Assembly: GCA_907163375.1 (NCBI GenBank)
Contig: CAJQUW010007290.1
Coordinates: 62,001 to 126,000 of the forward strand
Direction of reading: 5' to 3'
Length of the DNA: 64,000 nt
Source of the DNA: Prostheceraeus crozeri
Taxonomy: Eukaryota; Platyhelminthes; Polycladida; Euryleptidae
Each line of letters starts with the position of its first letter. The first letter of the stretch is position 1. Shown here piece after piece: positions 45,440 through 59,900 of this stretch. Under the pieces are notes generated by a model. It was not told the origin of the DNA. It worked only from the letters and a program-made list of their open reading frames with translations, and did not search any database. The position numbers were made by a program, and so were the translations under genes.

Positions 45440-46220
45440 CTTAGTTATTTTTATTCTAATGTTTTTATTCATATATATTATTTTATATTTCTACTTTGTG
45501 CTATTTGTTTCTTTAGATCTTATCTTATATTTTATACTTCTATATACAATATTGTGTCTTATCTATTTATATTATATTTATATTCATATATCTCTAGATT
45601 TTTCTTTATTTTTATAATTTTCTTGATTTTTTATTCTTTTATTATTTTTTTATTATATCTATTTTTTTATAATTTCATCTTATCTAACCTACACTTTATT
45701 TCTTTTAAAGTCTAGTTTTCTTTATTCAACTACTTTTTTTTCATTTATCTTTATCTTTTTTTCTTTTTTATTATTATAGCTCGTTCTTCCCTTTTTTATC
45801 TTTTATATTTTTTTATTATCGTTTATATTTATTCCTTACATCTATTGAGTTTTATCATTCATTGAATATTTTATAATTTATAATATTTACTTTTTTCTAT
45901 TTTTACTTTTATTTGTTATTATTTTTTTTAATTAAATTTTTATTAATTGTATTTTTATCCATTATTTTTTTTTTTATCTCCCTATTTTATTTTATCTATT
46001 TTTAATTCTACTATTTATCAATCTAATTTATAAATTAGAACCATTTCTTTTATATATAACTGCTATATTTCTATTTTAAGGTTAATTTTTATAATAAGTT
46101 TATATACATTATAACATTTATTTTTCCTATCATCTATATTCTTTTTTTTTTATATATTTTTTTATTTATTTTTTATTATTTTTATTATTTATTATTATTA
46201 ATTTTTTATTAAATATTTAT
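45440..46220. repeat. A/T-only low-complexity tract
   Basis: About 780 bp of T-rich sequence with very few C and almost no G. It is not tandemly periodic by eye. It begins just behind the protease gene and hides the right border of the Polinton-like fossil. It may be real AT-rich DNA or poor base calling. Confidence 0.7.
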
Positions 46221-47903
46221 ACACAAACAAACAACAACAACTCACAAACCAACAACAACACAAAATCCACAAAAAACCAAAAAACACAACCAACAAAAAA
46301 CACAAAAACAAAACAATTACAAAAAAAAAATCACACAAAACCAAAAACACACAACAAACAAAACAAAACCACAAAAACACAAACACAACAAACAACACAA
46401 CAAATAGAACCAACAACACACCAAAAACAAAAAAAACAACAATAAAAACAACAACCCAAACCACAAACACTAAAAAACCACACCAAAAAAAACCAAAAAC
46501 ACCCTAACAAACAAAAAACTTCAAAACACAACAGGCACACCAACCACACAACCCTCCAACCAGCCCAAAAACATCCACACCACTCAACACCAACACACAT
46601 CAAACCACAAAACCAAAACCCAAACAAGCCCACCCCACACACACAAACAAACCTCAAAATAGACACAAAAAAAAACTCAATCCCACATCCACAACCCCAA
46701 ATCCACCACCCACTCTCTAGGGGTGGGTGGGATCACGGCCAAAAACCCACAAAACACATAACAAAGCAGGTGCATCACAAACACAAACAACAGACCAAAA
46801 AAACCAACAAAACCAACCATGGGGGGGGTGGGGCAAACACAAAAACATACCAACACAAAAAACCAAAAAACCTACAAAAACAACAACAAAAAATAAAAAC
46901 AAACCAACCAAAAACAAAAAAACACAAAAAATACACAAAAACAAAACAAAGGGCAAAAGCAAACAAAAAAACAACAAAAAAAACCACAAACCAAACAGAA
47001 AACTCCTAAAAACAAAAACAACCGCCAAAGCAGCAAAAAAAAAATAAACACGCAACCGGGGGGGGGGGTGGGGGGGCACACCACAACATAAAAAAAACAG
47101 AAAACCAACAATAAACAAAAAAAAACTGCCACAGAAACACGCAAGGAACACACAACATTCCAACACAAAACGAAACAAAAAAATCAACAAAAAGCGGCGC
47201 AAAAACCCAACAAGCAAAAAACATAAAAACAAAAAACAAACCAAACCACACACAAAAAAAACACAAAAAAAAACAAAAAAAACAAAAACAACAAAAAAAA
47301 CAACAAAACAAAAAAAAACAAAAACAAAAAACAAAAACAACAAAAAAAACAAAAAAACAAAAAAACAAAAAAAAAAACAAAAAAAAAAACAAAAAAAAAA
47401 AAAAACAAAAAAAACAAAACAAAAAAAAAAACAAAAAACAAAACAAAAAAAAACAACAACAAAACAAAACAAAACAAAAAAAAAAACAAAAAAAAACAAC
47501 AAAAAAAACAAAAACAAACAAAAACACAATAAACACCCATCAACAAAACAATCACAACCACAACAACATCAACCTATAACAAACCCAAACACCAAAAACA
47601 CAACACAAAGCACCACCCCAAACAACAAAAACAAAACACTATAAACAACCACAACCCAAAGCCAAAACTAAAACACCCAACAAAAAAAAACAACCAGCAA
47701 AACACCACCAAACAAACACACCTCTAACACCTAAAAAACACCCCAAAAAAACCACAAAAATAATTCAACCCAAAAACCCAAAAAAAACCACCCCACAACA
47801 ACAACAAATAACCTAAAACATCAACCAAAAAAGAAAACAACACACAACACACCATCAAAAACCCCCTATCAACCAAACAAAACCCAACAAACCAAACTCA
47901 ATC
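46221..47903. repeat. A/C-only low-complexity tract
   Basis: About 1.7 kb of almost only A and C on this strand (G/T on the other), with a few G-runs (about 46720-46735, 46820-46833, 47058-47076). The stretch 47220-47530 is nearly pure A with single C. Long minus-strand frames rich in Phe, Val and Cys come only from this composition. Such extreme strand bias over this length is unusual and may be a sequencing or assembly artefact. Confidence 0.75.
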
Positions 47904-50900
47904 CCACCTGCAATGGTTCAAGTGCATAAGTTCAAAAAATCGTCGTGAGTCTTGTACTTGTCAGTCTAACTTAGGACAAATACAGAGGCCTATACAAAAT
48001 AGTGGCCACCTCAATGTACATGGTGCTTAAGTGTCAAAAAAATCGTCGTAGTCTTGTACTTGTAATTCCGAATTAAAGACAAATACAGTAGGCCTGGACT
48101 GTTAAGTGAAACCTCATTATAAAGTGCTTAGTTCAAAAAAAATGCTTCGTAGTCTTTACTTGGAATTCTAACTTCGACAAATATCGATAAGCCGATACGT
48201 TTAGTGGAAACCTGCAATGGGACATATCATAATTCTAAAAACATATTCGTAGTCTTGGTACATGGTGATTTCTAATAAGGAAAAATAGCAGTAGGCCTAT
48301 ACGTGTGAAGTTGATAACCTGCAATGGTACATAGTGCTTAAGTATTCAAAAAAAAATCTTCAAGAGGTCCTGGCTCTGTAATACTAACTTAGACAATCGA
48401 GTAAGCCATACATAGATAATCCACACTCAATTGTACATAGTGCTTAAGTTCAAAAGAAGCTTGTGAGTCTTGTACTTGTGAATCTAGAACTAAGGAAAAT
48501 AAACGAGTAGCCATACGTGTTGAGTGAAACCGCAATGGTACATATGCTTAAATTCAAAAAATCTTCACGAGGTCTTGGTACTTGTGAATTCTACTTAGGA
48601 ACAAATCGAGTCGGCCTAACTGTTTGTGCCACCTGCAATTGTACATAAGTGCTCAAGTTAAAAAAAAAATCTTCGTGAGTCTTGGGCACTTGTGAATTCT
48701 AACTTAGACAATACGATAGGTGGTATACGTATAATTATTGTGGCCACCTTGCAATTGTACTTAGTGCAATAAGTTCAAAAAATTCTCGTGAGGTCTTGGT
48801 ACTATTGTCATTCTAATTTAGGAACAAATACGAGTAGGCCATACAAATAAGTGCCACCGTGCAAATTTTACATTGCTTAATTCTAAAAAATCTCGGAGGT
48901 CTTGGTACTTGTAATTCTAATTTAAACAATACGAGTAGGCCTGTACGGTGTTAATGAAACCTGCAATGGTATATAAGTTCTAATTCAAAAAATCTCGGGA
49001 GGGCGGTACTTGTGAATTCTAACTTCGACAAATACGATAGCCTAAGCGGATATAGTGAAACCCAATGTACATAGTGCTTAGTTCCAAAAAAGTCTGGGAG
49101 TCTTGTACTTTTAAATCTAACTCGGACAAATACGAGGAAGCCTATACTGTTGAGTGAAACCTGCAATGTACATAGTGCTAAATTCAAAAAAATTCTGTCG
49201 TAGGTCTTGTAACTTGTGAATTCTAATTTAAGGAAAAATACGAGTAGGCTCTACGTGTTTAGAGGAAACCTGCAATGGTACATATCTTAAGTCAAAAGAA
49301 TCTTACTGAGGTCTTGGTACTTGGTAAGTTCTAACTTAGACAAATACATAGCCTAATACCTAATATCGCCAAACCATCAATGTACCCAGTGCTTAATTCA
49401 CAAAAAAATTTTTGGTGAAGTCTTGGTACGTGGAAGTCTAACTTAAAATTATGAGTAGCCTATACTTATATATGGCCACCTCAAATTATACATATCATTC
49501 AGTTCAAAAGAAGTCGTGGAGGTCGTGGTAACTTGTGAATTCTAACTAAGGAAAATAAACGAGTAGCCTATACATGGTTTAGTGGAAACCTGCAATGGTA
49601 CAATAGGCTTAATGTTTAAAATTAAGCTTTCACGAGTCAGTGGTAACTTGTGAATTTCGAACTTAGGACACAATAACGAGTAGCCCTATACTGTTTAAGG
49701 GCCACACTGCAATTGTACATAGTCATGCTCAAGTTAAAAAAAAATCTTCGTGAGGTCTTGGCACTTGTGAATTCTAAACTTAGGACAATAAACGAGTAGG
49801 CCCTATACGATAATATAGTGCCCACCTGCAATTGTAACATAGTGGCATAATATTACAAAAAATCTTCGTGAGGTCTTGGGTACTTGTCCATTTCTAACTT
49901 AGAGACAAATAACCGAGTAGGCCTATACAAATATAGTGGCTCACCTGCAATTGTACATGTGCTTAAGTTCACAAAAAAAAATCTTCGTGAGGTCTTGGTA
50001 ACTTCAGTTTCTAACATTAGGACCAATTCACGAGTAGGCCTATACGTATAAAGTGGCCACTTCAATTGGACATAGTGCTTAAGTTTCACAAAAAATTTTG
50101 GTGAGTCTTCGTACTTGTGAATTCCTAACTTTAGAAAATACGAATACTTCCAATACGTATATAGGTGGGCCTCCTGCAATTGTACATAGTGCTTAAGTTC
50201 AAAAAAGTCTTGGTGAGGTCTTGGTTACTTGTGACTTCTAACTTAGGCAAAATAAGAGTAGGCCTATACCGTGTTAGTGGAAACCCCTGCAATAGTACAT
50301 AGTGCTTAATTCAAAAAAAATCTTCGTGAGTCTTGGCACTTGTGAATTCTCAACTTTGACAAATACGATAGCCTATACTGTATTAGTGGCCACCTGCAAG
50401 TGGTACATAAGTGCTATAAGTTATAAAAAATCTTCGTGAGGTCTTGGTACTTGTGAATTCTAACTTAGGACAAATACGAGTAGGCCTATTCGTATATTTA
50501 GTGGCGACCTGTAATTGTACAGTTGTGGTTTAACTTCAAAAAAAATCATCGTGAGGTCTTGGTACTTGTGAATCTATCTTTAGCCACTCCTAAACTGTAG
50601 GAAAATATGAGATAGGCCCTATACGTATATAGTGGGCCACCTGCAATTGTACAATAGTGCATAGTTCAAACAAAATCATCGTGAAGGTCTTGGTACTTGT
50701 AATTCTAACTTAGGAAAATACCAGTAGGCACGATACGGTCTAGTGGAAACCCTTGCAAATGTTACATAGTGCTTAAGTTCAAAAAAAATATTTGTTGTAG
50801 GTCTTGGTACTTGTGAATTCTAACTTAGGAAAATACAAGTAGGCCTATGCGTATAGAGAGGCCACCTTCCAATGGTACATATGCTTAAGTTCAAAAAAAA

Positions 50901-53900
50901 AAATCTTCGTGAGGTCCTTGGTACTTGTGAATCTCAACTAAGTTTGAGGACCAAATACGATAGGCCTGTACTGTGTAAGTGGAAACCTGCAATGTACATA
51001 GTGCTTAAGTTCAAAAAAAATCTTCGTGATGTCCCCTTGGTACTTGTGATTTCCTAAACTTCTGAACAAATACGAGTAGGCCTATAACGCGTATCATAGT
51101 GGGAAACCGGCAATGGTACATAGTGCGTAATTTCAAAAAAAATCTTCAAGAGGTCTTGGCACTTGTGCAATTCTAACTTTATGAACAAATACAGTTAGGC
51201 CCATACGTATATAGTGGCCACTCTGCAATTGGTACACAGTGCTTAAGTTCAAAAGAAGTCTATAGGTGAGGTCGTGGGTACTTGTGAATTCTAACTAAGG
51301 AAAAATGACAGTAGCCTATACGTGTTTACTGGAAAACCTGCAATGGTACATATGCGTCAAATTCAAAAAAAATCGTCACGAGGTCCATGGTACTTGTGAA
51401 TTCTAACTTCGGACACAAATACGAGTAGGCCTAGACTTTTAGTGGCCACCTGCAATTGTACATAGTTGCTCAAGTTAAAAAAAAATCTTCGTGAGTTCTT
51501 GGCACTTGTGAAATCTAACCTTAGGACAAAATTACGATGTAGCGCCTATACTATATATAAGTGCCCACCTGCAATTGTACATAGTGCATAAGTTCAAAAA
51601 AAATCCTTCGTGAGGTCTTAGTACTTGTCAGTTCTAATTTAGGACAAATACGAGTAGGCCTATACAAATATAGTGGGCCACCTTGCAATGTGACATGTGC
51701 TTAAGTGCAAAAAAAATCTTCGTGAGGTCCTTGGTACTTGTGAATTCTAATGTAAAAGACAAATACGAGTAAGGCCTTACGTGTTAAGATGGAAACCTGC
51801 AATGGTATAAGAGTGCTTAAGTTTCACAAAAAATTCTTCCGTTAGGTCTTGGTACTTGTGAATTCTAACTTCTGACAAAACGAGTTAGGCCCTATGCGTA
51901 TTATAGTGCCACCCTGCAATAGTAACATAGTGCTTAAGTTTCAAAAACAGTCTTGGTGAGGTCTTGGTAACTTGTAAAGTCTAATCTTCGACAAATACGA
52001 GTAAGCCTATACGTGTTTAGTGAAACCTGCAATGGTACATAGTGCTTAAGTTCAAAAAAAATCTTCCGTGAGGTCTTGGTACTTGTGAATTCTAATTTAG
52101 GAAAAATAACGAGTAGGCCTATACCGTGTTTAAGTGGAAACCCTTCAAATGGTACAATAGTGCTTAAGTTCAAAAAAAATCTTCAAGAGGTCTTTGGCAC
52201 TTGTGAATTCTAACTTAGGACAAATAACGAGTAGGCCTCATACATATATAGTTTGGCCACCTGCAATTGTACAGTAGTGCTTAAGTTCAAAAGAAGTCGT
52301 TGGTGAGGTCTGGTACTACTGTGAATTCTAACTAAGAAAATACGAGTACGCACCTATACGTGTTTAGTGGAAAACCTGCAATGGTAACATATGCTTAAAT
52401 TCCAAAAAAAATCTTCCTGCGAGGTCTTGGTACTTGTGAATTCTAGCTCGAGACAAATACTGTAGAGCTATACGTGTTTAAGTGGCCACCCTGCAATTGT
52501 ACATAGGGCTCAAGTGAAAAAAAAAAATCTTCGTGAGGTCCCTTGGGCACGTGTGAATTCTAACATAGGACAAATACGAGTAGGCCTATAACGTATATAG
52601 TAGTGGGCCAACCCTCAAATTGTACATAAGTGCATGAAGTTTCAAAAAAAAATATCTCGTGAGGTCTTGGTACTTGTCAAGTTTCTAAGTTAGGACAAAT
52701 ACGAGTAGGCCTATACAAATATAGGCCACCTGCAATTGGACATGGTGCTTAAGTTCAAAAAAAATCTTCGTGAGGTCCTTGGTACGTTGTGAATTCTAAT
52801 TTATAGACCAATAATACGAGTAGCCTGTACGGTGTTAAGTGGTAAACCTGCAATGTATATAGTGCTTAAGTTCAAAAAAATCTCGTCGTGAAGGTCTTGG
52901 TACTTTTGTGAATTCTAACTTCTGACAAATACGAGTAGGCCTAATCGTATATATTGGATAACCTGCAATGGTACATATTGCTTAAGGTTCAAAAAAAGTC
53001 TTGGTGAGGTCTTGGTACTTGTAAATTCTAACTTCGGACCAATATACGAGTAAGCCTATAACTTGTGTTAGAGTGGACAACCATGCAATGGTACATAGTG
53101 CTTAAGTTCAAAAAAAATCTTCGTGAGTCCTTTGGTACGATTGTGAATTCTAATTTAGGAAAAATACTAGTAGGCCTATCACGTGTTTTAGTGGAAGACC
53201 TAACTGCTATGGTAGCAATCATTCTCTAAGTTCAAAAGAATCTTCGTCGAGGTTCTTGGTACTTGTGAATTCTAACGTAGGACCAATACAGAGTACTCCT
53301 TATACCTATAATATTTGCACCACCTATGCAATTTGTACATTATGCTTAAGTTCAACAAAAAATTTTGGTGAAGTCCTTGGTACTTGTGAATTCTAACTTA
53401 GGAGAGAAATGCTATGAGTAGGCCTACTACGTAATAATATGGCCCCCACTCGCAATTTTATACATAGTGCTTTAGGTTTCAAAAGAAGTCTTTGGTGTAG
53501 GTGCGATGGTCTCGTGTGAAGTCCTAGTACTGTACCGAAAATACAGTAGGCCTATAAGTGTTTAGTGGAAACCTGCAATGGTACATAGTGCTTAAGTTTC
53601 AAAAAAATATCTTCACGAGTCTTGGATACTTGGTGAATTCTAAAACTTCGGACAAATACGAAGTAGGCATATACGTGTTAGTGGCCACCTGCAATTGTAC
53701 ATAGTGCTCAAGTTAAAAAAAAAAATCGTTCGTGAGGGTCTTGGCACTTGGAAATTCCTAACTTAGGACAAATACGAGTAGGGCCTATACGTAATATATA
53801 GTGGCCAACCCTGCAATTTGTACATAGTGGCATAATTCAAAAAATAATCTTCGTGGGTCTTAGTACTTGTCAGTTCTAAATGTGTAGGACAAATACAGTA

Positions 53901-56900
53901 GGCCAGATACAAATATAGTGCCACTTGCAATTTGTACATGTGCTTAAGTTCAAAAAAAATCTTCGGGAGGTCTTGGGACTTGTGAATGCTAATTTTAAGA
54001 CAAATACTAGTAGGCCCTGTACGTGTTAAGTGGAAACTCAATGGATATAGTGCCTTAAGTTCAATAAAAATCTTCGTGAGTGACTTGGTACTTGTGAATT
54101 CTAACTTCTGACAAATACTAGTTAGGCCTATGCGTATATAGTGGCCAACCTGCAATGGTACATAGTGCTTAAGTTCTAAAAAAAAAGTCTTGGTGAGGTC
54201 TTGGTACTTTGTAAATTCTGAACATTCGGACAAATACAAAGTAAGCCTATAACGTGTTTTTAGTGGAAACCTGCACATGGTACAATATTGCTTAAGTTCA
54301 AAAAGAAAATCTTCGTGAGGTCTATGTACTATGTGAATTCTAATTTAGGAAAAATAACGAGTAGCGCCTATTACGTGTTTATGAAACCTGCAATGGTAAC
54401 ATAGTGCGTAAGTTAAAAAAAAATCTTCAGAGGTCTTGCGACTTGTGAATTCTAACTTAGGACAAAAACGGAGTAGGCCCATACATATATAGGTGCCCAC
54501 CTGCAATTGTACATAGTCTTAATTCAAAAGAATCCTTGGTGAGTCCTTGGTACTTGTGAATTCTAACTAAGGAACTACGAGTAGGCCTATACGTCTTTAA
54601 TGGAAACCATGCAATGGTACATAGTGCTTAAATTCTAAAAAAAAAATCTTCGCGAGGTCTTGGTACTTGTGAATTCTAGCTGAGGACAAATACGAGGTAG
54701 GCCTATACGTGTTTAGTGGGCCACCTGCAATTGTACATAGTGCTCAAGTAATAAAAAATCTTACGGAGGTCTTGGCACTTGTGAATTCTAACATAGGACA
54801 AATACGAAGTAGGGCCTAATACGTATATAAGTGGCCACCATGCAAAATTGTACATAGTGCAATAAGTTCAAAAAAAATCTTCATGAGGTCTTGGTACTTG
54901 TGACTTCTATATTAGGACAAATACGAGTAGGGCCTAATAACAAAATATAGAGGGCCACCTCCAATTGTACCTGGTGCTTAAGTTCAAAAAAAAATCTTCG
55001 TGAGGTCTTGGTACTTGTGAATTCTAATTTAAGACCAAATACGAAGTAGGCCTGTACGTGTTTAACTGGAAACCTGCAATGGTAAATACAGTGCTTAAGT
55101 TCAAAAAAAAAATCTCGTGAGTCTTGTACTCTGTGAATTCTAACTTCTGACAATACGAGTAGCTTATGGCGTATATAGTGGAAACCTGCAATTGTAGCAT
55201 AGTGGCTTAAGTTCAAAAAAGTCTTGGTGAGGTGCCTTGAGTACTTGTAAAATTCTAACTTCCGACAAATACGATAAAGCCTATAACTTGTTTAGTGGAA
55301 AACCTGGCAATGGTACATAGTGCTTTAAGTTTCAAAAAAAAATCTTCGTGAGGTCTTGGTACATTGTGAATTCTAATTTAGAAAAATAACGAGTAAGGCC
55401 TATACGTTGTTTAGTGGAAACCTGCAATGGTACATATGCTTAAGTTCAAAAGAAATCTTCGAGGTCTTGGTACTTGTGAATTGCTAACTTAGGACAAATA
55501 CATAAGTAGCCTATCCCTATAATATAGTTGCCAATGACCTGCAATTGTACATATGTGCTAAGTTCACAAAAAATTTTGGTGAAGTCTTGGTACTTGTGAA
55601 TTCTAACTTAAGGAAAATATGATAGCGCCTATACGTATATAGTGCCACCTGCAATTATACATAGTGCTTTAGTTCAAAAGAAGTCCTTGGTGAGGTTCTT
55701 GGTACTTGTGAAATTCTAACAACTAAGGAAAATACGATAGGCCTATAAAGTGTTAGTCGGAAACCTGCAATGTACATAGTGCTTAGAAGTTCCCAAAAAA
55801 ATATCTTCACGAGGTCTTGGTACTTGTCGGAATTCTAACTTAGGACAAAAATACGAAGGAGCCTATACGTTGTTTAGATGGCCCACCTGCAATGTAACAA
55901 ATTAGTGCTAAAGTAAAAAAAAATCTTCGTGAGGGCTTGGCAGCTTGTGAATTCCTAACTAGGACAATAACGAGTATGGCCTATACGTATAATATTAGTG
56001 GCCACAACCTGCAATTGTACCATAGTGCATAAGTTCAAAAAATCTTCGTGAGGTCTTGGTACGTGTGTCATTCTAACTTAGGACAAATACAGTAGGCCTA
56101 TACAACAATATAGTGCCAACTAGCAATTGGTAGATGTGCTTAATGTTCAAAAAAAATCTGCGTGAGTTTTGGTACTTGGGTGAATTCTAGACTTAGGAAA
56201 ATGCAAGTAGGCCCTATAATTGTTTATAGGAACCCTGCAATGGTACATAGGGCTTAAGTTCAAAAAAAATCTGTTGGCGAGGCCTTGTACTTGTGAATTC
56301 CTAACTTAGGAAACATACGAGTAGGCCTATACGTGTTTAGATGGAAACCTGCAATGGTTTTTCATAGTGCGTAAGTTCAAAAAAAATCTTCGTGAGGTCT
56401 TGGTACTTGTATCTATTCTAATTTAACAAAATACGAGTAGGCCTATACGTGTTTAGTGGAAACCCTGCAAATGAAAAATTACATAGTGCTTAATTTCAAA
56501 TAAAATCTTCGTTATCTTGGTACTTGTCATTCCTAGCTTAGGAAAAATACAGTAAAAAGGGCCGATAATACGTGTTTAGTGAAAACCTGCAATTGGTACA
56601 TAGTGCTTAAGTTCAACAAGAAAAAATCTTCGTGAGGTCTTGGTACTTGGTGAATTCTAATTTAGGACAAATACGAGTAGGCCCTGTACTGTTAAGTGAA
56701 ACCTGCAATGGTACATAGTGCTTAAGATTCAAAAAAAATCTTCGTGAGGTCTTGTACTTGGGAATTCCTAACTTCTGACAAATACGAGTAGCCTAATACC
56801 GTATAATAGGGAAACCTGCAATGGTACATAGTGCTTAAGTTCAAAAAAAATCTTCAAGAGGTCTTGGCACTTGTGAATTCTAACTTAGGACAAATACGAG

Positions 56901-59900
56901 TAGGCCCATACGTATATAGTGGCCACCTGCAATTGTACACAGTGCTTAAGTTCAAAAGAAGTCTTGGTGAGGTCTTGGTACTTGTGAATTCTAACTAAGG
57001 AAAATACGAGTAGGCCTATACGTGTTTAGTGGAAACCTGCAAAATGTAAACACTAGTGCCTTAAATTTATTGCTTACATTCAAAAAAATCTTCACATCTT
57101 GTACTTGTTGAATTCTAACTTCGACCAAAATACGAGAGGCCTATGCGTGTTTTAGGTTAGTGGCCACCTGCAATTGTACATAGTGCTCAAGTTAAAAAAA
57201 AATCTTCGTGAGGTCTTGGCAACTTGTGAATTCTAACATAGACAAATACGAGTAGGGCCTATACGTTATATATAAGTGGCCATCCCTGCAATTGTACATA
57301 GTGCATAAGTTCAAAAAAAAATCCTTTCGTGAGTCTTGGTACTTTCAGTTTCTTAATTTAGGACAAATACGAGTAGGCCTATACAAATATAGTGGCAACC
57401 TGCAATTGTACATGGTGGTCAAGTTAAAAAAAAGCTTCGTGAGGTGTTGGTACTTGTGAATTCTAACTTAGGACAAATACGTAGTAGAGCCTGTACGTGT
57501 TAAGTGAAACCCTCAATGGTATATACTGCTTAAGTTCAAAAAAATTCTTCGTGAGGTCTTGGTACTTGTGAATTCTAACTTAGGACAAATACGAGTAATG
57601 GCCTATGCGTATATAGTGGAAACCTGCAATGGTACATAGTGCTTAAGTTCAAAAACCAAGTCTTTGTGAGGTCTTGTACTTGTAAATTCCTAACTTCGGA
57701 CAAATACGAGTAAGAGCCTATACTGTTTAGTGGCCACCTGCAATGGTACATAGTGCATAAGTTCAAAAAAAATCTTCGTGAGGTCTTGGTACTTGTGAAT
57801 TCTAACTTAGGAAAAATACGAGTAGGCCTATACGTGTTTAGTGGAAACCTGCAATGGTACATAGTGCTTAAGTTCAAAAGAAATCTTCGTGAGGTCTTGG
57901 TACTTGTGAATTCTAACTTAGGACAAATACGAGCTGGCCTATAGGTATATAGTTGCCACAATGGCAATGGTACTTAGTGCTTAAGTTCACAAAAAATTTG
58001 GTGAAGTCCTTGGTACTTGTGAATTCTAAAACTTAGGAAAATATGAGTAGTCCTATACGTATATAGTGGTGGCCACCTGCAATTATACATAGTGCGTTAG
58101 TTCAAAAGATCTTGGTGAGGTCCTTGGTACTTTGTGAATTCTAACTAAGGAAAATACAGTAGTAGGCCTATAAGTGTATTATAGTGGAAACCTGCAATGG
58201 TACATATGCTTAAGTTCAAAAAAAATCTTCACGTAGGTCTTGGTATCTTGGAATTCTAACTATAGGACATAATACGAGTAGAGCCTATACGTGTTTTAGT
58301 GGCCACCTGCAATTGTACCATATGCTAAAGTTAAAAAAAAATCTTCGTGAGGGCTTGGGCACTTGTGAATTCTAAACTTAGGACAATAACGAGTAGGCCC
58401 TATACGTTAATATATAGTGGCCACCTGCAATTGTACATAGTTGCATAAGTTTCAAAAAATCTTCGTGAGGTCTTGGTACTTGTCAATTCTAACTTAGGAC
58501 AAATACGGAGTAGCCTAATACAAATATAGTGGCCCACCTGCAATTGTAGATGGTGCTTAAGTTTCAAAAAAAATCTTCGTGAGGTTTTGGTACTTGTGAA
58601 TTCTAACTTAGGAAAATGCCAAGTAGTCCCTATACGTGTTTAGTTGGAACCCTGCAATGGTACATAGTGCTATAAGTTCAAAAAAAATCTTTGTGAGGCC
58701 TTGGTACTTGTGAATTCTAACTTAGGTAAAATACGAGTTATAGGCCTATACGTGTTTAGTGGAAACCTGCAATGGTTCATAGTGCTTAAGTTCAAAAAAA
58801 ATCTTCGTGAGGTCTTGGTACTTGTGAATTCTAATTTAGGACAAATACGAGTAGGCCTATACGTGTTTAGTGGAAACCTGCAATTGTACATAGTGCTTAA
58901 TTTCAAATAAATCTTCGTTAGGTCTTGGTACTTGTGCATTCTAGCTTAGGAAAAATACGAGTAGGCCTATACGTGTTTAGTGGAAACCTGCAATTGTACA
59001 TGGTGCTCAATTCAAAAAAATCTTCGTGAGGTCTTGGTACTTGTGAATTCTAACTTAGGACAAATACGAGTAGGCCTATGCGTATATAGTGGCCACCTGC
59101 AATTGTACATAGTGCTTAAGTTCAAAAAAAAATTTTCGTGAGGTCTTAATACTTGTGAATTCTAACTTAGGACAAATACGAGTAGGCCTATACGTATACA
59201 TAGTGGAAACCTGCAATTGTACATAGTGCATAAGTTCAAAAAAAATCTTCGTGAGGTCTTGGTACTTGTCAGTTCTAACTTAGGACAAATACGAGTAGGC
59301 CTATACGTATATAGTGGCCACCTGCAATTGTACATAGTGGTTAAGTTCAAAAAAATCTTCGTGAGGTCTTGGTACTTGTGAATTCTAGCTTAGGACAAAT
59401 ACGAGTAGGCCTATACGTGTTTAGTGGCCACCTGCAATTGTACATAGTGCTCAAGTTAAAAAAAAATCTTCGTGAGGTCTTGGTACTTGTGAATTCTAAC
59501 TTAGGACAAATACGAGTAGGCCTATACGTATATATAGTGGCCACCTGCAATTGTACATAGTGCATAAGTTCAAAAAAAATCTTCGTGAGGTCTTGGTACT
59601 TGTCAGTTCTAATTTAGGACAAATACGAGTAGGCCTATACAAATATAGTGGCCACCTGCAATTGTACATGGTGCTTAAGTTCAAAAAAAATCTTCGTGAG
59701 GTCTTGGTACTTGTGAATTCTAATTTAAGACAAATACGAGTAGGCCTGTACGTGTTAAGTGGAAACCTGCAATGGTATATAGTGCTTAAGTTCAAAAAAA
59801 TCTTCGTGAGGTCTTGGTACTTGTGAATTCTAACTTCTGACAAATACGAGTAGGCCTATGCGTATATAGTGGAAACCTGCAATGGTACATAGTGCTTAAG

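Noticed and set aside
46198-47561. Long minus-strand frames of 70-270 codons made of Phe, Val, Cys and Leu
   Set aside because: They result from the A/C-only composition, which removes stop codons on the other strand. No domain, no normal residue balance.
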